A program made the position numbers and the translations under genes. A stretch of 6,653 nt of DNA, from assembly GCA_964385195.1 (NCBI GenBank), contig CAYLOC010000173.1, positions 1-6,653 of the forward strand, written 5' to 3'. Of this stretch, positions 1 to 5,853 are shown in pieces. Position 1 is the stretch's first letter. The number at the start of each line of letters is the position of its first letter. The notes under the pieces were generated by a model that searched no databases, was not told the DNA's origin, and saw only the letters and a list, made by a program, of their open reading frames with translations. Origin of the DNA: CAYLOC01 sp964385195 (GTDB lineage: Bacteria; Actinomycetota; Actinomycetes; Propionibacteriales; Nocardioidaceae).

Positions 1-558
1 CCCGTTCTGGCCGACCGTCTCCGGCGCTCGCTGACCCGCGACGCCGTCCTGGTCCTGGCCGGGGTGGCCACGATCGCGGTCCTGGGGCAGGTCGCGGTGC
101 CGTTGCCCTTCACGCCCGTGCCGCTGTCCCTGGGCACGTTGGCGGTCGTGCTGACCGGCGCCGCGCTCGGCCCGGCGCGGGGCACCGCGAGCATGATGGT
201 CTACCTGCTGGCCGGGGTGGCGGGTGTGCCGTGGTTCGCCGACCAGGGGTCGGGATGGATGTTCGCCTCGTTCGGCTACATCGTCGGCTTCGTCGCTGCC
301 GCCGCGGTGGTCGGCCACCTCGCACGCCGTCGGCTGGACCGTACGCCGCTGCGGATGTTCGGTGTCATGGTGGTCGGCTCTGCGGTCGTCTACGTGTTCG
401 GCGTGGCCTGGCTGATGACATTCCTGCACGTCGGGATCGGGGCGGCGCTGATGCTGGGCGTGGTGCCGTTCCTCATCGGTGATGCCATCAAGGCCGCGGT
501 TGCCGCCCTGGTCCTTCCCGGCGCCTGGCGGCTGATCGGTGAAGGGGGTTCTCGATGA
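1..558 (+). CDS. bioY: Biotin transporter BioY (ECF S component), 5' end cut off
   Basis: This is the substrate-binding membrane (S) component of the biotin ECF transporter, which takes up biotin alone or with an energising BioM/BioN module; no such module lies in the window. The reading frame is open from base 1 and gives 185 visible residues. BioY proteins are usually about 190-200 residues, so probably only a few N-terminal residues are missing. The GTG at base 64 is internal, because conserved hydrophobic sequence precedes it. Family features are the stretch VPLPFTPVPLSLGTLAVVL (visible residues 33-51), then the LG..RG..SMMVYLLAGVAGVPWFA region (56-80) and GYIVGF (92-97). Hydrophobic segments lie near residues 15-33, 43-58, 62-78, 88-106, 119-140 and 145-173, consistent with six helices. 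The stop overlaps the start of the downstream thiolase (ATGA), which suggests translational coupling. The family assignment is secure; whether the transporter works alone cannot be seen. Confidence 0.93.
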   Translation, partial: PVLADRLRRSLTRDAVLVLAGVATIAVLGQVAVPLPFTPVPLSLGTLAVVLTGAALGPARGTASMMVYLLAGVAGVPWFADQGSGWMFASFGYIVGFVAAAAVVGHLARRRLDRTPLRMFGVMVVGSAVVYVFGVAWLMTFLHVGIGAALMLGVVPFLIGDAIKAAVAALVLPGAWRLIGEGGSR

Positions 559-1733
559 GCGACGTCTTCGTCCTCGACGCCATCCGCACCCCGTTCGGCC
601 GGTACGGCGGCGGGCTGGCCGCGGTCCGTCCCGATGACCTCGCCGCCTCCGTCCTGCGGGCGCTGGTCGACCGGCATCCGGGCCTCGACCCGGCACGGAT
701 CGACGACGTGTGGTTCGGTGACGCCAACGGCGCCGGGGAGGACAACCGCAACGTGGCACGGATGGCGCTGCTGCTTGCCGGGTTCCCGACCTCGGTGCCC
801 GCCGCCACCGTGAACCGGCTGTGCGGGTCCGGGCTGGAGGCGCTGTTCAACGCCTCCCGGGCGGTCGCGGTCGGCGACGCCTCGATCGCGGTGGCCGGCG
901 GGGTGGAGTCGATGAGCCGGGCGCCGTGGGTGCTGCTCAAGCCCGAACGGGCCTACCCACGGGGCCACGAGACGCTGCACTCCACCACGCTGGGCTGGCG
1001 GATGGTCAACCCCGAGATGCCCGACCAGTGGACCGTGGCCCTCGGCGAGGGCGCCGAGATCCTCGCCGACCGATACTCGATCAGCCGCGAGCAGCAGGAC
1101 GAGTTCGCCCTCGCCTCCCACCAGAACGCCGCCAAAGCGTGGAGCAACGGTGTCTACGACGACCAGGTCATCGCCGTACCGGGGTCCGACCTCAAGCGCG
1201 ACGAGGGCATCCGCTCCGATACGTCGATGGAGAAGCTGGCGAAGCTGAAGCCGGTTTTCCGCAGCGACGGCACCGTCACCGCGGGCAACGCCTCGCCGCT
1301 CAACGACGGGGCCGGGGCGCTGCTGGTCGCCGATGAGGCGGGTGTCGAGGCGGTAGGCGGCGACCCGTTGGCCCGGATCGTGTCCCGCGCCTCGCACGGG
1401 GTGGACCCGCACCTGTACGGCATCGGTCCGGTGCAGGCCGCCCGGGACGCGCTGGAGCGTGCCGGGATCGGCTGGGGCGATCTCGCTGCGGTCGAGCTGA
1501 ACGAGGCGTTCGCGGCCCAGTCCCTGGCCTGCCTCGCGGACTGGCCGGACCTCGACCCCTCCCTCGTCAACGTCAACGGCGGCGCGATCGCCATCGGGCA
1601 TCCGCTCGGCGCTTCCGGGGTGCGGATCGTCGGAACCCTGGCCCACGAACTGCGCCGCCGTGGCGGCGGCTACGGCCTCGCCGCCATCTGTATCGGCGTC
1701 GGACAGGGTCTCGCCGTCGTCCTGCACGCCTGA
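555..1733 (+). CDS. Thiolase (acetyl-CoA acyltransferase), PcaF/FadA-like
   Basis: This 392-residue cytosolic thiolase, the usual length for the family, would cleave a 3-ketoacyl-CoA with CoA to acetyl-CoA plus a shortened acyl-CoA, or run the reverse condensation. The catalytic residues are visible: nucleophile Cys90 in VNRLCGSG, the NEAF motif at 316-319, His349 in GGAIAIGHPLGASG, and Cys379 in CIGVGQG. The GGVESMSRAP motif is at 115-124. The stretch GEDNRNVARMALLLAG (61-76) and the CxGVGQG ending resemble beta-ketoadipyl-CoA thiolases (PcaF type) more than acetoacetyl-CoA thiolases. Substrate cannot be fixed from sequence, and no other aromatic-degradation or beta-oxidation gene is nearby, so I give no symbol. 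The ATG at 555 is preceded by GAAGGGGG (541-548), a good Shine-Dalgarno six bases upstream, and overlaps the bioY stop by 4 bp. The PhzF gene follows after 20 nt. Confidence 0.93.
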   Translation: MSDVFVLDAIRTPFGRYGGGLAAVRPDDLAASVLRALVDRHPGLDPARIDDVWFGDANGAGEDNRNVARMALLLAGFPTSVPAATVNRLCGSGLEALFNASRAVAVGDASIAVAGGVESMSRAPWVLLKPERAYPRGHETLHSTTLGWRMVNPEMPDQWTVALGEGAEILADRYSISREQQDEFALASHQNAAKAWSNGVYDDQVIAVPGSDLKRDEGIRSDTSMEKLAKLKPVFRSDGTVTAGNASPLNDGAGALLVADEAGVEAVGGDPLARIVSRASHGVDPHLYGIGPVQAARDALERAGIGWGDLAAVELNEAFAAQSLACLADWPDLDPSLVNVNGGAIAIGHPLGASGVRIVGTLAHELRRRGGGYGLAAICIGVGQGLAVVLHA

Positions 1734-1753
1734 GTCGCGTCGAGAGGCTGGTC

Positions 1754-2419
1754 ATGGACACCCCCACCTACAGCGTCGTCCGCGTGTTCACCGATGCCGA
1801 CGGACAGCACGGCAACCCCCTGGGCATTGTCGACGGCGCCCAGGTACGCACGCAGGCGGAACGGCAGCGGGTCGCGCACGACCTCGGGTACAGCGAGACG
1901 ATTTTCATCGACGACCCGGCCCAGGGCCGGATCCAGATCTACACCCCGGAGGTCGAGCTCCCGTTCGCCGGCCACCCCACGGTGGGGGCGTCGTGGTGGC
2001 TGCGGCACCAGGGCTACCCGGCGGACCGGATCGTGGTCCCCGCCGGAGACCTCGAGGTGTCCCGCCACGGCGACGTGACCCGGGTCCGCGCCCGCACGGA
2101 GTGGGCACCGGACTTCACGTTCCACGAGGTCTCCAGCGCCGCAGAGGTCGAGCGGGCCGAGCCGGGTTCCTACCGCGACGGGCAGCACTTCGTGTGGGCG
2201 TGGACCGACGAGGAGGCCGGAGCGCTTCGTGCCCGGATGTTCGCGCCGGCGTTGGGGGTCGTGGAGGATGAGGCCACCGGGTCGGCGGCGATCGCGCTCA
2301 CCGGCGTTTGGAAACGCGAGCTGGACATCACCCAGGGCGAGGGCTCCCGGCTCTCCACCACCTGGCAGGGCGACGGCTGGGCCACCGTCGGCGGCCGCGT
2401 CCGACTTGTCAGAAACTGA
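1754..2419 (+). CDS. Short PhzF-family isomerase-like protein
   Basis: This 221-residue member of the PhzF family has the diaminopimelate-epimerase fold; characterised relatives isomerise small cyclic or amino-acid-like substrates by proton transfer. Family motifs are in order: an N-terminal VRVFTDADGQHGNPLGIV block (9-26), YSETIF with the conserved Glu48, PFAGHPTVG (70-78) with His74, and EDEATGSAA (171-179) with Asp172. These three match the catalytic Glu, His and Asp of PhzF. Many family members have about 260-300 residues. Here the shortening lies between about residues 100 and 160, where the usual second-half segment before RMFAPALG is reduced. From memory, a short subfamily with the same EDEATG motif exists in actinobacteria, so this is probably a normal short form rather than a deletion. 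The start is supported by GAGAGG (1742-1747), six bases before ATG. No phenazine pathway is present, so a phenazine role should not be inferred. The last six codons and the stop lie inside a long palindrome. Confidence 0.88.
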   Translation: MDTPTYSVVRVFTDADGQHGNPLGIVDGAQVRTQAERQRVAHDLGYSETIFIDDPAQGRIQIYTPEVELPFAGHPTVGASWWLRHQGYPADRIVVPAGDLEVSRHGDVTRVRARTEWAPDFTFHEVSSAAEVERAEPGSYRDGQHFVWAWTDEEAGALRARMFAPALGVVEDEATGSAAIALTGVWKRELDITQGEGSRLSTTWQGDGWATVGGRVRLVRN

Positions 2420-2454
2420 GCACGCCATCGCGTGTCCCACTTCTGACAAGTCGG
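2401..2454. terminator. Long nested palindrome between convergent genes, probable bidirectional terminator
   Basis: The left arm CCGACTTGTCAGAA (2401-2414) is perfectly complementary to the right arm TTCTGACAAGTCGG (2441-2454). Inside, after a symmetric 6x6 internal loop, CACGC (2421-2425) pairs with GCGTG (2430-2434) around a CATC loop, giving one 54-nt structure centred at 2427/2428. The left arm overlaps the end of the PhzF coding sequence (stop at 2417-2419), and the right arm ends 4 bases before the stop of the minus-strand aconitase gene. Its position between two converging genes suits a terminator or 3'-end stabiliser acting on both strands. There is no T-run on either side, so it is not a classical intrinsic terminator. 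It could instead be a dispersed palindromic repeat. Confidence 0.7.
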
Positions 2455-2458
2455 GGGG

Positions 2459-4417
2459 TCAGGTGCGGAGTTGGGGGATCAGCCCTCCGGCGAGCACCAT
2501 CTGCACCTGGCGTGGCGACAGTTGGTGTTCGCACTGATACGTCTCGTCCTTGGTCGTGTTGTGTACGGCGATGCGCCCGTCACCGTTCCCGGACGACAGC
2601 CGGTCTCGTACGCCGGCCAACTCCAGTCGGTCGTCCGCGTCGATCCGGTCGTAGTCGGACTCGTCGGCGAACGTGATGCCGAGAATGCCGAAGTTGGCCA
2701 GGTTCTGCCAGTGGATCCGGGCGAAGGACTTCGCGATCACCACCCGCAGCCCCAGGTACCGCGGCACGAGCGCGGCATGCTCACGAGAGGACCCCTGCCC
2801 GTAGTTGCTGCCGCCCACGACGATGTGACCACCGGAGTCGGCCAGCGGACGCACCCGCTCGGGGTAGGTCTCGTCGATGACGGTGAACACGAACTCCGAG
2901 AGCTTCTCCACGTTGCTGCGGAACGGCAGCACCTTGGCTCCGGCCCGCATGATCTCGTCGGTGGACACGTTGTCACCGACCTTCAACGCGACCGGGGCCG
3001 TGATGCTCTCCGGGAGCGCCTCGAACTCCGGCAGGGTGGAGATGTTCGGGCCCTTGACCAATTCGACCTTCGCTGCCGCGTCCTCGGCCAGCGGCGCCTC
3101 CAGCATCGCGGTGTTGACGCTGGACACCGCTGGCAGGTCCAGCGTCGGATAGTCGATCCCCAGGAGCTGCGGCAGCTCCCGGGGATCGGTGATCTGGCCG
3201 GTCAGTGCGCCCGCGGCAGCGGTCTCCGGGGAGCACAGGTAGACGTGGTCGTCGACGGTGCCGGAGCGGCCGGGGAAGTTCCGCGGCATCGTCCGCAGGC
3301 TGTTGCCGTCGCGCGTAGGTGCCTGGCCCATGCCGATGCAGCCGTTGCAGCCGGACTGGTGCAGCCGGGCCCCAGCGGCGATCAGGTCCAGCGTGGCGCC
3401 CATCTTCGTCAGGTCCTGCAGGATCTGGCGTGAGGTCGGGTTCACGTCGAGGGAGACCCCGTCGTAGGTCTGGTGGCCCTTGACGATCGCGGCGACGATC
3501 GCGAAGTCCCGCAGGCCGGGGTTCGCTGAGGATCCGACCACGACCTGCTCCACCGGGCGTCCGGCGACCTCCCGGACCGGGACCACGTTGCCCGGTGAGC
3601 TGGGCGTGGCGATGAGCGGCTCCAGCGCGGACATGTCGATGGCGTCGGTGACGTCGTAGGTGGCGCCCTCGTCGGCGGCCAGCTCGACATAGTCCTCCTC
3701 GCGTTGCTCGGAGCGGAGGAAGTCCCGCACCGCCTCGTCGGAAGGGAAGACGGTGGTCGTGGCCCCGAGTTCGGCGCCCATGTTGGCGATGACGTGCCGG
3801 TCCATCGCGGTGAGGTGGTCCAGCCCGGGACCGTGGTACTCGATGATGCGGTTGGTGCCGCCCTTGACGCCATGGCGCCGCAGCATCTCCAGGATCACGT
3901 CCTTGGCGCTGCACCAGGGCGGCAGCTCCCCCGTCAGCCGGATGCCCCAGATCTCCGGCATCCGCAGGTACACCGGCTCACCCGCGATGGCCTGAGCCAC
4001 CTCGATGCCGCCGAGGCCGATCGCCAGCATCCCGAGCGACCCTGCGGCCGGCGTGTGGCTGTCGGATCCGACCATGGTCGCGCCGGGGATACCGAACCGC
4101 TGCATGTGGGTGGGGTGGGAGACTCCGTTGCCGGCCTTGGAGAACCACAGCCCGAACCGCTGGCAGGCCGAGCGCAGGAACTCGTGGTCCTCGGCGTTGT
4201 TGGAGTCAGCCTGCAGCAGGTTGTGGTCGACGTACTGCACTGACACCTCGGTCCGGGCACGCTCCAGGCCCAGCGCCTCCAACTCCAGCATGACCATGGT
4301 CCCGGTGGCGTCCTGGGTGAGGGTCTGGTCGATGTGCAGGCCGATCTCCTCCCCGGGAGTCATCTCTCCCGATACCAGGTGGTCGGCGATCAGCTTCTGT
4401 GCAACGTTGCGAGCCAT
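2459..4417 (-). CDS. Aconitase-family hydro-lyase (about 650-residue type) with altered first Fe-S ligand
   Basis: This 652-residue protein has the single-chain aconitase layout: cluster/catalytic domains 1-3 (about 1-410), a linker, and the swivelling domain (about 470-650). By length and motifs it matches the compact, Aquifex-type aconitate hydratases, which interconvert citrate and isocitrate through a [4Fe-4S] cluster. Kept motifs include DQTLTQDATGT (30-40), SDSHTPAAG (118-126), NMGAELGATT (212-221), the cluster pair Cys357/Cys360 in SGCNGCIGMGQAP, Arg379 and Arg384 in RNFPGR, Arg500, and YGQGSSREHAAL (539-550). The first cluster ligand, normally Cys in GSCTN, is Ser297 in GSSANP. Start choice: ATG at 4417, because the MARNVAQKLIADHLVSGE N-terminus matches the family and GGTGGA lies 4 bases upstream; the longer frame from 4555 would add 46 unmatched residues inside the upstream gene. 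The HAD gene ends 28 nt upstream on the same strand. True activity (aconitase or another dehydratase) is uncertain. Confidence 0.9.
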   Translation of the reverse strand: MARNVAQKLIADHLVSGEMTPGEEIGLHIDQTLTQDATGTMVMLELEALGLERARTEVSVQYVDHNLLQADSNNAEDHEFLRSACQRFGLWFSKAGNGVSHPTHMQRFGIPGATMVGSDSHTPAAGSLGMLAIGLGGIEVAQAIAGEPVYLRMPEIWGIRLTGELPPWCSAKDVILEMLRRHGVKGGTNRIIEYHGPGLDHLTAMDRHVIANMGAELGATTTVFPSDEAVRDFLRSEQREEDYVELAADEGATYDVTDAIDMSALEPLIATPSSPGNVVPVREVAGRPVEQVVVGSSANPGLRDFAIVAAIVKGHQTYDGVSLDVNPTSRQILQDLTKMGATLDLIAAGARLHQSGCNGCIGMGQAPTRDGNSLRTMPRNFPGRSGTVDDHVYLCSPETAAAGALTGQITDPRELPQLLGIDYPTLDLPAVSSVNTAMLEAPLAEDAAAKVELVKGPNISTLPEFEALPESITAPVALKVGDNVSTDEIMRAGAKVLPFRSNVEKLSEFVFTVIDETYPERVRPLADSGGHIVVGGSNYGQGSSREHAALVPRYLGLRVVIAKSFARIHWQNLANFGILGITFADESDYDRIDADDRLELAGVRDRLSSGNGDGRIAVHNTTKDETYQCEHQLSPRQVQMVLAGGLIPQLRT

Positions 4418-4421
4418 ACCG

Positions 4422-4441
4422 TCCACCGTAATCACCGGTGG
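4422..4441 (-). promoter_or_regulatory. Ribosome binding site of the aconitase-like gene within a small hairpin
   Basis: On the minus strand the gap between the HAD stop and the aconitase-like start contains CCACCG, a 7-base loop, then CGGTGG (plus-strand arms 4423-4428 and 4436-4441). The second arm of this 6-bp stem contains the GGTGGA Shine-Dalgarno (plus 4422-4427), four bases before the ATG at 4417. Folding would hide the ribosome binding site, and a ribosome terminating at the HAD stop, a few bases upstream, could open it. The base pairs are visible; any regulatory role is inferred. Confidence 0.4.
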
Positions 4442-4445
4442 CCGG

Positions 4446-5126
4446 TCAGGACAGCGGCAAGCCTTCGGTGAGCGCGGTGAGGGCGTAGTCGGCTCCGGCC
4501 GCCGCCAGCTCCTCCGCGGAGTAGTGGTGGCTGCCGACACCGACACAGGCCACACCGGCCTCGTGGGCGGCCGCCACGTCCAGCGGCGTGTCGCCGACGA
4601 CGAGGCACTGGTCGCGCGCGACGTCCTCGCCGTACACCAGGCTCGCGCGATGCACGGCAGTCATCGTCAGCTCGGCGCGGTCGGTGGAGTCCGAGCCGTA
4701 ACCGCCGCACGAGAAGAAGCGGTTCAACCGCGCGCGGTGCAGCTTCACATGCGCGGCTGCCTCGACGTTCCCGGTGACCAGTCCCAGCAGGTACCCCGCG
4801 TCGACCAGCTCCGGCAACAGGTCCATCACCCCCGGCAGCACCCGGTACCCGGTGGACTCCGCGACCGTGTCGTGCAGGTGGTGCAGGCGCCGCTCCAGCA
4901 GCCGGGTGAACTCCGCGCGCTCCGGGTCGCGGCCCAAGACGGCCCGGAAGGTCTTGCGGCCCACCTCTGGATCGGTCATCCCGGTGTCGGTGAACTTCCC
5001 GATGTCGGCCGGTATCCCGTACAGCTCGTCGAACGCCAGCCGCCACGAGGCAGCGCCGGCGCCACCGGTGTCGATGAGCGTGCCGTCGATGTCGAAGAGG
5101 ATGACGCGCACCTGATGCCTTGCCAT
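4446..5126 (-). CDS. HAD-superfamily hydrolase, phosphoglycolate-phosphatase-like
   Basis: This 226-residue cytosolic phosphatase belongs to the haloacid dehalogenase superfamily. Motif I is FDIDGTLID (11-19) with nucleophile Asp12 and acid/base Asp14, motif II is the Thr118 of LVTGN, a Lys of motif III is likely Lys128, and motif IV is GDTPLD (178-183) with Asp179 and Asp183. A helical cap of about 75 residues follows motif I (about 20-95), as in the Gph/PGP group. Length fits that group. The substrate could be phosphoglycolate or another small phosphate ester and cannot be read from sequence. The start is taken at ATG 5126, just before the beta-strand that leads into motif I. The GTG immediately upstream (5129) is an alternative with better spacing to a weak AGTAGG. 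Longer starts would run through the gap and into the divergent gene. It lies 28 nt upstream of the aconitase-like gene and is probably co-transcribed with it. Confidence 0.9.
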   Translation of the reverse strand: MARHQVRVILFDIDGTLIDTGGAGAASWRLAFDELYGIPADIGKFTDTGMTDPEVGRKTFRAVLGRDPERAEFTRLLERRLHHLHDTVAESTGYRVLPGVMDLLPELVDAGYLLGLVTGNVEAAAHVKLHRARLNRFFSCGGYGSDSTDRAELTMTAVHRASLVYGEDVARDQCLVVGDTPLDVAAAHEAGVACVGVGSHHYSAEELAAAGADYALTALTEGLPLS

Positions 5127-5133
5127 CACGGTG

Positions 5134-5183
5134 CGGAGCCTACTCCCCGTCGCGGTGCGAGTGGGGTCGCCGAGGAGGCTCCG
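5134..5183. repeat. 8-bp inverted repeat in the divergent intergenic region
   Basis: CGGAGCCT (5134-5141) and AGGCTCCG (5176-5183) are perfect inverted copies separated by 34 bases, within the 82-bp gap between the divergent HAD and YczE-like genes. The gap must hold the promoters for both directions, but I could not assign convincing -35/-10 boxes. The repeat could be a split operator or chance in GC-rich sequence. Confidence 0.4.
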
Positions 5184-5196
5184 ACCGGCCTGGGTC

Positions 5197-5200
5197 AGGA
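5197..5200 (+). promoter_or_regulatory. Shine-Dalgarno deciding the YczE-like start
   Basis: AGGA lies eight bases before GTG 5209. The farther in-frame GTGs (5131, 5155, 5161) have no comparable purine-rich site at proper spacing, and 5131 would nearly touch the start of the divergent HAD gene. This site therefore favours GTG 5209. Confidence 0.55.
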
Positions 5201-5208
5201 TCATCGGT

Positions 5209-5853
5209 GTGGACCTGGTGAACCTGACGCCGCTGGAGCAGCTCCGCGCCGGGCGCCTCCCCCGTCGGCTGGTGCAGCTGTTCGTCGGGTTGGGCCTGTA
5301 CGGCACGTCGCTGGCGATGATGCTGCGCGGGAACCTGGGCCTGGATCCATGGGACGTCTTCCACTACGGCGTGGCGGCGCACCTGCCGATCACGTTCGGG
5401 CAGGCGGTGATCCTGGCTGGCGTGGGTGTGTTGCTGCTCTGGGTACCGCTGCGGCAGATGCCCGGGGTCGCGACCGTCGCCAACGCGCTGCTCATCGGGC
5501 TCGTCGCCGACGCGGTGCTGGGTGTGCTCGACACCCCCTCGGCGCTCCTGGGCCAGCTGGGCCTGCTGGTGGGCGGGGTGGTCATGAACGGCCTGGCCAC
5601 TGCGGTGTATCTGGGCTCGCAGCTCGGGCCGGGCCCCCGGGACGGGCTGATGACCGGTCTTGCCCGCAGAACGGGGCGATCGTTGCGGATCGTGCGGACC
5701 ACGATCGAGGTGACAGTCCTCGTCGTCGGATGGCTGCTGGGCGGAATCGTCGGGGTCGGAACGGTCCTCTACGCGGTCAGCATCGGCCCGTTGGTCCAGC
5801 TCATGCTGCCCTGGTTCACGGTAAGGCTCCCCGCACCCGCAGACAGGGTCTAG
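5209..5853 (+). CDS. YczE-family integral membrane protein
   Basis: This protein of 214 residues from the preferred GTG start resembles the YczE group of predicted membrane proteins (related to YitT-like proteins). The biochemical function is not established. Family-like features are GLGLYGTSLAMMLRGNLGLD (27-46) leading into PWDVFHYG (47-54), WVPLRQMPG (78-86), and LGPGPRDGLMTGLARRTG (139-156) followed by R(I)VRTTIE. Hydrophobic helices lie near 22-39, 64-79, 87-107, 112-136, 164-182 and 184-203, so about six membrane spans, with no cleavable signal peptide. In Bacillus, YczE has been linked to lipopeptide or polyketide production, but no such cluster is here and I do not transfer that role. 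The gene is divergent from the HAD gene and convergent with the MoeZ-like gene, sharing a CTAG stop. The start could lie further upstream, at GTG 5131. Confidence 0.85.
   Translation: MDLVNLTPLEQLRAGRLPRRLVQLFVGLGLYGTSLAMMLRGNLGLDPWDVFHYGVAAHLPITFGQAVILAGVGVLLLWVPLRQMPGVATVANALLIGLVADAVLGVLDTPSALLGQLGLLVGGVVMNGLATAVYLGSQLGPGPRDGLMTGLARRTGRSLRIVRTTIEVTVLVVGWLLGGIVGVGTVLYAVSIGPLVQLMLPWFTVRLPAPADRV

Noticed and set aside
1689..1709. Thiolase C-terminal motif CIGVGQG as a missing-glycine defect
   Set aside because: PcaF-type thiolases normally read CxGVGQG, so this is within the family pattern.
390..1727. Long open frame on the minus strand opposite the thiolase (445 codons)
   Set aside because: It is low in family-like motifs, rich in Arg/Gly/Pro/Ala, and fully antisense to a clear thiolase; a typical shadow of GC-rich coding sequence.
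1754..2419. Phenazine biosynthesis locus
   Set aside because: Only a PhzF-family protein is present; the family is widespread outside phenazine producers and no other phz gene is nearby.
1670..2449. Minus-strand open frame starting inside the palindrome and running through the PhzF gene
   Set aside because: No recognisable domain, and the opposite strand encodes a protein with all PhzF motifs.
4418..4555. Longer N-terminus for the aconitase-like protein
   Set aside because: The extra 46 residues overlap the HAD gene, lack family similarity and are Arg/Pro-rich, whereas ATG 4417 has a site GGTGGA and a family-like N-terminus.
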